This document shows, piece by piece, positions 54,687 through 64,000 of a DNA stretch of 64,000 nt. Positions within the stretch are counted from its first letter, which is position 1, and each line of letters opens with the position of its first letter. The DNA comes from Triangularia verruculosa. Its lineage: Eukaryota; Ascomycota; Sordariomycetes; Sordariales; Podosporaceae. The DNA lies in NCBI GenBank assembly GCA_033296885.1, contig MU863951.1, positions 1 to 64,000 on the forward strand, given 5' to 3'. Made by a program: the position numbers and the translations under genes. A model generated the notes under the pieces. It ran no database searches, was not told where the DNA came from, and saw only the letters and a list, made by a program, of their open reading frames with translations.

Positions 54687-56576
54687 ATGGACGACGGCTC
54701 CTACTCTTCTTCCGGGCCCATCTTCGTCCTCGTCCCTATCGACGACGCTGCTCGTCATGCCACTGAACTCGACGCAAACTATGATCACCAGTATTACGAT
54801 CAAAATGGCAACCTGGTTGGTCTGCTGGTGAATCTATCGAGTTCCGAGAAAACGGTTTACACCCTGGGTCGCCCTGGACCCAGCGGCGACCTGCCAGACC
54901 TACACATATCTGAGGCTCGACCTCGCAGAGGATCACCACATATATTCCCCCTTCATGCTTCCTTCCAGCTGGTGCCAGAGACAGGGGCTGTTCTACTTTG
55001 GGACCACTCGAGTACGAACTCGGTGAAACCATTCGGTGCTCCAAATAGCTGGGGTTATACAGTTAAGTTCCGGAGCGAATCCTCACCAAGATCGGTCCTC
55101 GTGGCTCGGGGTATCAACACCCACATCGCCTTCGCTTCTGGCAGCAACAATACCAAACTGTGCCAGTTTGAGATACAATGGCAAGCCGAAGGGATGTACG
55201 ACTTTCACAAAGACGAACCGTATTTTGTAGGGCCCCAAGAATCCAGGACAAAACGTTATGTGCAAAATATGAAACTGGGCGGTGGCTCATACGGTACGGT
55301 CTACTCGGCGCTAGACGCTGAGACAGGAAAAATGATTGCTGTCAAGAGGTTCCATAATCTGTCTGGCAAGCACCTGACATTTGCAACACGAGAAGTTGAT
55401 AACCTGAAAAAGAAGGCATTGCGACAACATGTGAGCATTCCTCCTTATATCCTTAACCTCGACACACCGCTGATCTTGCCCGTACGGTAGCCACATATTT
55501 TGCGGATTCTGGACTCTGCAGGCGGTGGTGAAAAGGACGACTGGGGCGAAATATTCATGCCTCTCAAGAAGGGGAATCTAAAGGACCTGTGCGAAACGAT
55601 GCAGACAGAAGAGGACCGTTGGGCATTGTCGCAGCAGGTTCTCTACCAGATTCTGCTGGCTCTCGACTGCCTCACCGATAACGACGTTGTTCATCGAGAC
55701 GTCAAACCAGACAATATCCTGTTTGACTTTGACGAGGATGGAAACTATCAGTTTTGCCTAGGTGACTTTGGGCTTTCCAACGACCCCGAGAGGGCAATCA
55801 CTGCGGCTGGCACAGAACCCTTCATGGCCCCTGAAATTTGCTACAGGAAAAAACAGACAACCAAAGTGGACATATGGTCATTATTTGCCACCATTGTCTG
55901 GATGCGAAACTCTCAGTTTCGTGCGGCCTGCTCAAGGCTTCGCGCCCTTGACTTACACAAGTGGATCATATCGATTTCAAAGACAGCAGGTTATGAGCCT
56001 ATTCGGGCCATGGCCAGCCACGACCCCAAAAAGCGACCATCGGCAAAGAGACAGCTCGACATCCTGGACAGTGGAGAATACGAGGAGTATGGCGAAGAAG
56101 AAGGTGATCCTGGGGACCTCTTAAGTGCCCAGTTTGCACAAGCCATGTCGCTTCAAGGTGACTCCAGTCAAAGTTATGGGTCCGGGTCTGCAGGGTATCC
56201 CACTTCACCAGAAATGGCGTACTACGAACCTTATGCATCTGGACTTTACACCGGGTATGGGGGCGCTGGCGGTATGAAAGGAGGGGATTACGTGCCGCCG
56301 CCAATGGGGACTGACGAGGCCCCACGAAGGGTAAGTTACCTATTCAACTTCAATGAGAAGAATTCTTACATCGTACTGACCTGCCAACTGAAGGCTTGGG
56401 TCAGCCCATACGGCAATGCATACGCCCCACCCCAAAGCCGAGATAGTGATGAGGGAACAGTAATGCCAGAGATCCGAACCGCGGTTCCAACCATAGCGGA
56501 GGGCGATGGCTTCACGTATGAGGAGTACATGGAGGAAAGAAGGAGGTTAAAGGGGAAGAACCGGGGCGGCATATAG
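54687..56576 (+). CDS. Ser/Thr protein kinase with N-terminal FHA-like domain
   Basis: 588 residues from exons 54687-55430, 55491-56330 and 56394-56576. Residues about 55-125 look like a degenerate FHA domain (VYTLGRPGPSGD, then SPHIFPLHASF and WDHSSTNSV), which would bind phosphothreonine peptides. The kinase domain starts near 193 with GGGSYGTVYSA, has Lys220 in AVKRF, the catalytic Asp318 in HRDVKPDN, the metal-binding Asp340 in GDFGLSND, and APE as MAPEI. All key catalytic residues are present. Helix F onward is shorter than usual, with a truncated C-lobe before an acidic, glycine/tyrosine-rich tail. The tail ends in basic RRRLKGKNRGG. Similar FHA-kinase layouts include Rad53/Dun1, but this looks like a fungal-specific kinase, so no checkpoint role is claimed. 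Confidence 0.85.
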
Positions 56577-57560
56577 CGTGCTCGACCCGTCTCTTCATCC
56601 TGGGCGGCTTGTTTGCATTTATACCCGCATCCTCATTATCATTATCGAATATTCCAGGAGCATGGTGGACCGATGTTGGAGAAGATTGAAATGGGCTCAG
56701 CATCCAGGCAGCGGCGGTGATCGCTGAAGCCGGGATGCTAACCTACTCATAGAACACGTTATGACAATTTATCTACGTTATTACTTACCTACAAGTATCT
56801 ACCTCACAAGGTAAAATCTACAAACTAAAAGTATGGGAAACTAGGAATTCTTCTTGAGCGTAGCCGTGTCTGTGTATCTCGGACTGCGAGCCTAGGGAAA
56901 TTCCTGCATATTTCCAGAATCCTCGTGCAAGGTAGTTACACATTGCGTCACGATAGCTGAAGTGTGCCATCCCCGTTGCCGCCCTGGGTGTGAGCCTGGG
57001 CACAGCCGATAGACTGCGCCTCCACATCAGTTGGATTTCCATCTGTCCCATGCAGCACCGCTACTGGGGTGCATATTCCAATTGCCATGTACGGACTTGC
57101 GAGGGGTGCGGTCAGGGGAATTCCATTTGTCTGTCCTTCAATAAGATTTTTAATGTCGCATGCCCTGATATCTGTTGTTTCGATTGGTCGCCGTCTAGAT
57201 GCGGTGAAGTCCGCCTGACACGACTGAGAGAGGGTTGCCGAGTATGACGCTACGTTGTCATTCGGAGATAACAGTACGATAAGAAACTCGATTTCCATTA
57301 GCTTATTGAGGATGATGCATGATATCGTTAGGACCCATGAGATCGATGATCACATCAATTTCCATCTTCAGGTACCTATCTTGGGAAGCGGCTAACAATT
57401 TCGTCTAACCTCTCGGACCTAGATACCTAGCTTCGAAACGCAAAGTGCCGTTACTTGAAAACGTTTCATGATTCATCTCCTGGTAAAAGGAAAACGGATG
57501 GCTTCTTTAAAATATCAAAAGTACTGCCCAGAAAGTGGGCAGAGAAATTGTAAAAGATAA
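56577..57560. other. Intergenic region
   Basis: Fairly AT-rich region of about 1 kb between the kinase gene and the tRNA. No gene called. Confidence 0.5.
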
Positions 57561-57631
57561 GGACGAAACGTGATTTGAACACGTGACCTACCGGACTGCA
57601 GCCGGTTGCTCTACCCCTGAGCTATTCGTCC
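57561..57631 (-). tRNA. tRNA-Cys (anticodon GCA)
   Basis: Read on the minus strand this 71-base stretch folds as a full cloverleaf without an intron. Acceptor stem GGACGAA pairs exactly with the 3' TTCGTCC, the D arm is GCTC..GAGC, the anticodon stem ACCGG/CCGGT encloses the loop CTGCAGT with anticodon GCA, and the T stem ACGTG/CACGT encloses TTCAAAT. All stems are perfect. It decodes UGC and UGU cysteine codons. The A and B box promoter elements (around TAGCTCAGGGG and GTTCAAAT) are present. Confidence 0.95.
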
Positions 57632-58684
57632 CGGTAACTTGTTATACAAAGATTGTTGGAAATAGCTGCTCTGTAGTCTTTCAGCGGGATCAAGGACTGT
57701 CAACAACAAAAAGGGGCGCCAACAGGGGCCAAGGGTTTCCCACTTTAGCTTCCATGGTAGGCAAATCACTCCACTAGAGGCAATCTACGCCTCCCAAAAT
57801 ACTGTCTTGATACCACCCAGTGAATGCATAATTTTCATCTCCGCTGCTGCGCGCCACTGGCCGCTCAGGGATCTTTCTGTAAGCTCTGTGAATGGATGGA
57901 CGGAGAGGCCCGCCGAAGCTAAAAGCTGACGTTGGGCCACCAGCCCCGGAAGTAATCACAATCGGCCTTTCTAATTCGATTGTCACGGCCGAGACATTAC
58001 GGCATATATATCTTAGTCAAAATCCTACCTTTCATAGAAGCTAGTAGTAGAATAACTCCGCAGGCTTACATCTAAACGTTCCTGACTGCGCGATGGCTCT
58101 TGGCATTGCCATCCAGGTCCATGCAGTCCCCACGGCGGTGGTCGCCGTCAAATGTCTCTCCATTCCACAAAAACCTCATTTCCTCCTGCCTGTATCGTAG
58201 ATCGGCGGCGGCACAGTCGTAGTAGACTCTCAAATCATTAGTAGTGAGGTGGTTTCTTGCCAGCCGTCAATCTTACCGACCACCTTAAACGGGAATCTGC
58301 GGGAGAGGCTTAGTAAGACATGCGCTCAGAAACTTGGGAGCCTGAAATTAGCTTCATGATCGCTACTTGTCAGCTCTCTCTATGTCTGGAGAGGAGTGAT
58401 ACCTATCCACACGTTGCTGAAATTGTACACCGGAGACTTTGCGGAAGGATGCCGTTGCCTGTCCCGAGGTCTCCAAAAATGAGGCCGAGTAATAGACCGC
58501 GAGAGACAGCATCACGGAGAGGGGGTAAGAGTGCTGAGAGGAAGGTCTTTTCGAGATATAAAGGTTTGGATATTGCCCTGTTCCTCAGTCGAGTTCATCA
58601 GCATCATCGTCAACAGCATCCAATCTTCCATCATCATACAGCGCTCACCCTCACGCATCGCTTCTCACCACCAACACCTTCAAA
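57632..58684. other. Intergenic region and promoter of the NEP1-like gene
   Basis: About 1 kb with no further gene. The last 130 bases hold the TATA box listed separately and a CA/TC-rich leader. Confidence 0.5.
58557..58562 (+). promoter_or_regulatory. TATA box of the NEP1-like gene
   Basis: TATAAA inside GATATAAAGG, 123 bases before the ATG at 58685. Confidence 0.55.
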
Positions 58685-59584
58685 ATGCAGCTCCTATCAA
58701 CGCTAACCGTCTTGGCCAGCACTCTCACGGCCCTTGCCAACCCTCTTCCTTCCCCGGAGCTGGCCAGTGACTTTGACAACGAGCACGACATTTCCCCCAA
58801 CGGCACCGTGCTCGTCTCTCGCGATATCCGCGGCTCCATCCCCGTCAGCGCGCACGCCATGGAACACCGCTTCCAACCCGTCATCGACTTTGACAAGGAC
58901 GGCTGCTACTACACCTCGGCCGTCGACGGTTCCTCCAACCTCAACCCCGGCCTCGGAACCGGAGGCTGCCCCCAACACGACTGCCGCGAGCTCAACCGTC
59001 TCGAGAACAACAACGTGTATTCCCGGATGCGGTGCAACAACGGCTGGTGCGCCATCATGTACGAGTACTACTTTGAAAAGGACCTCTGGGCCTGCGGCAG
59101 CGGCCATCGCCACGAGTGGGAGAACATCGTTGTGTTCATCAAGGACGACAGACCCCGCCGCGTCTCCGGGGCGAAGCACGGGAAGCATGACAGCGCCACG
59201 AATAGCTTCAGGGTCAAGGACGATACCAGGGTCAAAATGGTCTACCACAAGGAGGGAGGGGGAACGCACAAGTGAGTTTCAATTTCGGCACAAGCTGTTC
59301 AAGAAAATTCATGGTACCTTACTGACACAAATGCAAAAAGCTTCCGCACTGCAAATGCGGACGACGACAAGATTGAGAACCATACCGGCCAGTGGTTCTT
59401 GGGCCGTCTGGTCGGCTGGAACAACTGGCCCAGCATTGCCATGAGAAACAAGGTTTTGGACGGCAAGAACTGGAGCAATGATGGCGGCATCCGTCCCAAG
59501 CTGGGTGACGGGGACTTTGCCGATAACCTCAGGCAGGCTGCTGGCAATCAGGTGCCTGGCTTCAACCCCAATGTGGATGGCTGA
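58685..59584 (+). CDS. NEP1-like protein (NPP1 family), six-cysteine type
   Basis: Secreted protein of the necrosis- and ethylene-inducing peptide family, 276 residues from exons 58685-59271 and 59341-59584. Signal peptide at about 1-18. The family's central heptapeptide is at 140-146 and reads GHRHEWE, with glutamate where the usual form has aspartate (GHRHDWE). Around it are six cysteines (in GC, GGC, HDC, MRC, GWC and WAC), more than the two or four of types 1 and 2, so three disulfides are likely; this recalls type 3. Type 1 and 2 relatives damage plant membranes after binding sphingolipids; whether this member is cytolytic cannot be told, and many fungal members are not. The gene looks intact, with no frameshift or early stop. 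A clear TATA box precedes it. Confidence 0.9.
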
Positions 59585-60158
59585 GTTTGATTGGGCCTGT
59601 TTTTGACAAGAACCTGTGAGATGGAACGGTACCTAGTTTGTAACCATACCAAAGCATCGCTCTATTACACTTGAACATAGGTACTATGTATAGGTACCAG
59701 TCCATGGCTCTGATGTGACATCCATTCTTTCTTCCATGTTTCTATTAACTGTCTGTAGTACATGTCGTCGCAACACTTGATAGTACACGCTTCCCTCTCT
59801 ATAATGGTTGTAAGGACGACGACATCGGTTTTTCGTACGAGTGATCCATAACATGTACCAGCCCACTTTGATGATGATGACAATCAGATGTCGAAATGAT
59901 GATGATACATAGAATGTACAAACTCCCCAAGAACACCGTCTCACCTTGCTCTGAAACCCGAGACAAAATGCGTGGTAATTTTGCCAGCTTGCCAGCCCAA
60001 ATATAAGCAAACAACCGCCCGATAAATCCCAAATAAATGAAAAACCCCAGAAAGGTAACCCAGAATGTTGTTGCGCCGCGTAAATGTCACCATATATATA
60101 TGCTCGCTTGCTCTTGCACAAAAGTATCATCCGCCCGCCCTAAAACATGGTTCGGCCA
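59585..60158. other. Convergent intergenic region
   Basis: 574 bases between the ends of the NEP1-like gene and the GNAT gene. AT-rich with short TATATATATG run near 60093; nothing else seen. Confidence 0.5.
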
Positions 60159-61030
60159 TTACGCGCAAATGGTCGACGAAGCGCCGTTGTACGCCCCAGC
60201 AGGTCCCGTAACCATCCCACAGGTTGCTCTTCTCGCCGTCTCCCACACGCCAGCCGTGGGACTCAACACCAGCGCTGGAATCTCTAGGTGCTCCTGATCT
60301 CCCTCCACTTCAACTCTAAATCGTCCAATCTCAGTGAATCCAAGTTTTGTATACAAGCGAAGGCCCATTGGACTGGCGAAGACAGTGGTGTGCAGTCCCA
60401 ACCGCTGCGCCTCTTGGATACCCCACTCTGTCAGGGCCCTGCCTGCCCCCCGACGCTGATAGTCGGGATGGCAGAGCAAGATCCTGAGCATGACATGTCC
60501 CCTCTTGTATTTTGCGTCGAAAAAGGAGGCCTTGTACCGGACGCAGGCTGATTTGAAGGCATCCATTCTATCCTTGTGGCCGATGGTGATGGGAACACCG
60601 AGCGAGGGCGGTCGTCGGGAAGGAAGCGGCTCTGTGTTACATGGGTTGCGGTTAGCATGATCTTTGTTTCTTCTCTTCTGTCGTGTCGCCCGAGACATCA
60701 ACACAATGCAAGAAATGACGTACCCAACTTCCCGGTACCAGTCTGAACCCTGTGGTGCGAGGCCGGCGTATCCCAGACGGCAAAGGCAATGACCCGCATG
60801 GCCCCGGCTTCGGTGGCGCTCGGCATCTCGCAGACGACCACTGTGCTGGAGGCCAGATACTCGGTGCATTTCTGCTGGCAGAGCAGAGCATATTCGGATG
60901 GATAGAGATGGCGATCGGGGAACCGGTATGGGTAGATGGGGTCCTGGCGCGATGCTGCGTTGAGGACATCCGTCATGGCCGGGAGATCGGCCGCAGTGGC
61001 CAGGCGGAGGTTGTGCTGGATGGCAGCCAT
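60159..61030 (-). CDS. GNAT-family N-acetyltransferase
   Basis: Acetyl-CoA-dependent transferase, 259 residues. On the minus strand exon 1 is 61030-60724, the intron 60723-60632 (92 bases, donor GTACGT, branch GCTAAC) and exon 2 is 60631-60159. The N-terminal half has DLPAMTDVLNAASRQDPIYPY and a beta strand AMRVIAFAVWD. The second half shows the acetyl-CoA pyrophosphate loop QRRGAGRAL after LLCHPDY, then the VFASPMGLRLYTKLGF segment typical of motif B. This layout (two halves joined by about 50 variable residues) is common in fungal GNATs of unknown substrate; small amines are possible targets. No targeting signal seen. Confidence 0.88.
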
Positions 61031-63690
61031 GTTTGGATGATGCTAGTACTACTCCGCCTGTGAGGTGAGAAAATGTAGTGGTATGGGCATGAACATGATC
61101 AGATTGTATCCAAAGAGGAAGGGAAGAGAATGGGAAGCGGTCGGTAAATGTAGTGTTGTGGAGAGGAGGGTAGTGTGGGCAGTGTCTGACCGTGGACCGC
61201 GACGAAATGATGACAGTGTGGTGTAGGACAAATGACGATGGTTGTGTGGGGGAAAAGAGGCGAAAAAATGAGAAAAGGGATGAGGTGTCGATGGGACACA
61301 TGGGATTTTGGTTTCTTCAGACCGAATTTCCCACATTTCGGCAGACTGGGTGACCTCATCTGCACAGAAGCGGGACCTGTCCTGCCTTGGAAAGTCGAGG
61401 CTTGGCAAGCAGCCCGCAACGATCTGCTATGACGTAGGTCAAGCTCTCTGATTCCCGCCGCCGCTGCTGTGCCGCTGCCCCCCCACAGTGGTTGGGCGTG
61501 TTCCATTGGTCGACGGTGCTGGAGATGGACTGCAAGCCATCAGAAGCCATCAGGACCCTGGGCGCATTCATCCCTTCGGTCTGGAACCGTTGGATGATCG
61601 CCAGTGCATTTGTCGAGTAGGTACCTACGCAAGGCACCGCTCCTGGAAAAACCCCTCACTGGTCGACGTCCGGTCATCGGCAGCAACATGGAGCGTACTG
61701 GACATACAGTAGAACACGGGGTATACAGCAACCTATGAGGTGCATCGGTGTACAACATCGGGATATTTCCCGATGCATGTCAATTGATCTCAGATGCCAA
61801 GACTCTTGTGACTCGAGACATCCGGCTGTGATTTGTGCCTCGCAGTTTCCATGTCCTGACGTCTGATGACTCCATGTTCGGGACGCCCTGCTTGTCTGTG
61901 GCACATGTTAACTAAATGGCTCTTCAAGGGAGGGAAACACTGCACATACTGGTCAAAGTTCTGTTGACGCTCAGCCTCAGGGGTATATTCTTGGGACCAA
62001 GTAAATTCTGAGACAAGTTTGCGCTGTGTTAGCATCCCATGCCGAACACAGTACAGCCCTCGCAAAAGTGCCTACCGTTGCATCTCATCAGTGACGTATA
62101 TTCTCCCCTGGACGGTGACTGTGACGTCTGACGTATCATATAAAAGCCGTCTGACGGTGTCTGTGAAGAGGTGGCTGGCCGATGTTGGTCGCTGGTGCTT
62201 GACATGATGATCTTGTGTTCATCAAAAAAGCAAAGGAAAAAAAGAAACAATACCAGCCACACACGTCGTGATGATATATGTCAAAATCTCCGAGATGATT
62301 ATGCTCATGCGGTCCAGAGGGCACCTCAGAGACCTTGAAGCGACGCAAACTTCCGGATTCGGAAGCCGTGAACCGCAGGCTCGGGTTGAGAAAATGCCTC
62401 CCGTGCCGAAGCGTACAATTGCAGATCATCTTCGGTGTATCCCGCATCGTGACCAAAACACATACATCGGTTTTGTTTATCTCCCCTGATTGGATGGTTG
62501 TCGCGACCGACAACCTGCCTACAGCAAGAATCATGGCATAGGGTGTGATTATCGTCCCATGTTGGTGGCGACAGCTGGTCTGCTCGTGAGCTCAATCCCA
62601 TGGGGCTACAGGGCTAACAACACAGTGACAGTGAAGGATTCAAGTGGGATTGGCAAGTTCTGTGCAAAAAGAAATTGATAGCGCCTCAGGGATAGTTGAG
62701 AGGTCTTGTCCGCTATATTGAAGGCCTGATCTTAGCTTGCAGTACCAACTATTTTGTCCACGGCGTACCTGGATAACTCAGCTCCACTTTACCCGCATGC
62801 TTATCCCGAATATCGGGGTCATTTGCTATGTGTGTATGTCGACGTACCTACCTAGGTAGGTAAGGCCCCCACCAACGAGTGAGGCAGAATCGGTAAGGGG
62901 TTTCGACCCTTGAAATGACGATGCTTCCCGCATTCTGCCGGCGGCGACATGATGACCCCTAATTCTGAAGGATGCCCGAGGTGTCAATGAAGCGAAAAAA
63001 AGGAAGCACGGGGAGAACTGACGTAGGGGCGATCTCCAAAATAAGGCCATTTTTGTGACCAAAAGCTAGAGACAGTTGACCGGTTACAGTTATCAATGTG
63101 GGGTGCTTCTAGAGACGATGGCGCAGCACCCCCTGATTGGACTTTGGGCCAATCCGATCTGACCTAGCATGGAATAAGCCTCAGAATCGGTACGTCACTG
63201 AGCGGTTATGGGCCTCTGAATCCTGCCAAACCAAGGAAAATCCTCACAAAAAAACGTACGAGAGATGCAAAAGAGCCTATGCATATACTTGTTTGGCGCT
63301 GTCGATGAAAGTCATGTGCCGAACCCATGATTGTCTGCCAGCCCTTGCTGTATCGGCTTCTGCAGACTTGGAAGCGTGGGGTGCCTGGAGGCTCCCCTGG
63401 GCGTTGACCCGAGATCTCTTATTTCCCCGGCCATCTCCTCCCTTGGAGATAGGCATGTGGGAGACCGACTGGCTTCCGATCTGAAGAGCCTACCGTACCT
63501 CGAATCATTGCCATTGTGCCCAACCTTTACTTGAAGGCCAACTTTCCTTGTAAGTTTTATTTCCGCTACTGCACCCGTCTTTCGCCCCCCAATACGCCAA
63601 ATGCAATGCGTGGTGCATGCACAGCCAGACACATCATCCTCCTGTCTCTTGCTAGATAGTTAGAGGCTTATGGTCGCAAGTGCTGGCGGT
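61031..63690. other. Gene-poor stretch at right end
   Basis: About 2.7 kb after the divergent GNAT start with no gene I can support. Open frames are short, occur on both strands and have no domain signature. A perfect palindrome-like CCTACCTAGGTAGG word occurs at 62848. The stretch could contain a degraded gene or be pure regulatory sequence. Confidence 0.45.
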
Positions 63691-64000
63691 GAGCTGTTGT
63701 GCTTGGTGAGGTAAGGAGGACTGGTGGGAATTTGCTAATATCGTTTACTGCAGCAAAGACGAGTGGTGCGAAACGTGCGAGACATACAGCGACTCAAAGA
63801 CTTCTATCTCCTCACTCAGCAGAGGTGTCTCGGATTACAGGGTGTTCATTCCAACAAACGGGTAAGGGAGACACAACGCTGAACATGCCAGAAGTCAGGG
63901 GAGACATTCCGTATGAGTGGGATGGGATTGCTAACTATGGCTTATTAGGAAGCACCTGCAGTAGCGTCCAGGGTGCAATTCGACGGGAGACTCGAAGTCG
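63691..64000 (+). other. Possible spliced exon near the right edge
   Basis: A plausible intron (GTGAGC donor at 63691, TGCTAAT branch near 63734, CTGCAG acceptor at 63751-63753) is followed by a 108-base open segment 63754-63861 that in one frame reads KDEWCETCETYSDSKTS and onward, then a GTAAGG donor at 63862. The next acceptor is near 63948. Two other reading frames are also open, so the frame is uncertain, and no start codon was found upstream in the preferred frame. The acceptor at 63948 gives a stop six codons on, while the one at 63952 continues off the window. Treat as a candidate partial gene only. Confidence 0.2.

Noticed and set aside
61356..62601. Multiple short minus-strand frames
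   Set aside because: None has a domain, signal peptide or spliceable partner that I can see.
1..64000. CRISPR arrays, bacterial operons, prophage or virus genes
   Set aside because: No regularly spaced repeats or viral hallmark proteins; intron-bearing eukaryotic genes throughout.

Overview
The window is nuclear DNA of a filamentous ascomycete, most likely a Sordariomycete close to the Sordariales (inferred). It has short GT-AG introns (mostly 51-69 bases, GTRNGT donors, CTRAC/CTGAC-like branch sites). Its genes are dense and of moderate GC. An extremely AT-rich block at the left edge looks like repeat DNA decayed by repeat-induced point mutation (RIP). Fungus-specific families include AA13 starch LPMO, Rxt3, a fungal CorA branch, S53 sedolisin, a NEP1-like protein and an RCO-3-type sugar transporter/sensor. 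I support 25 protein genes and one tRNA; 9 of the 25 products carry a signal peptide and no other membrane segment.

Layout. 1-1122: AT-rich RIP-like block with a short telomere-like motif. 1.8-12.3 kb, all on +: methionyl-tRNA synthetase, a secreted protein made of repeated exons, an MFS transporter, an F-box-like protein and a CorA-like membrane protein. 13.5-20.7 kb, all on +: secreted berberine-bridge-type FAD oxidase, a second MFS transporter, a DUF2828/vWA protein. 21.2-32.5 kb, all on +, an accessory secretome stretch: small secreted protein related to the repeated-exon protein, AA13 LPMO with CBM20, GH5 mannanase, a 62-residue six-cysteine peptide, a Dal5-type MFS transporter, a secreted DUF4360-like protein and a single-pass membrane protein. 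32.7-41.7 kb, mostly housekeeping: Utp12-domain ribosome biogenesis protein (-), BET double-bromodomain protein (+), NADAR-domain protein (-). 43.1-47.8 kb: RCO-3-like hexose transporter/sensor and S53 peptidase (+). 49.2-56.6 kb: Rxt3 histone-deacetylase subunit (+), SDH assembly factor 4 (-), FHA-like/protein kinase (+). 57.6-61.0 kb: tRNA-Cys(GCA) (-), NEP1-like protein (+), GNAT acetyltransferase (-). 61.0-64.0 kb is gene-poor, with a possible exon at the right edge.

How the genes fit together: the secreted starch LPMO, mannanase and sedolisin break down external polysaccharide and protein, and the MFS transporters plus the sugar transporter/sensor would import or sense small products. 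This suggests a saprotroph or plant-associated lifestyle. Core functions (translation, rRNA processing, chromatin reading and deacetylation, SDH assembly) are interleaved. Exon boundaries were placed by hand from splice consensus and reading-frame closure. Family names rest on motif recognition, not on database searches.
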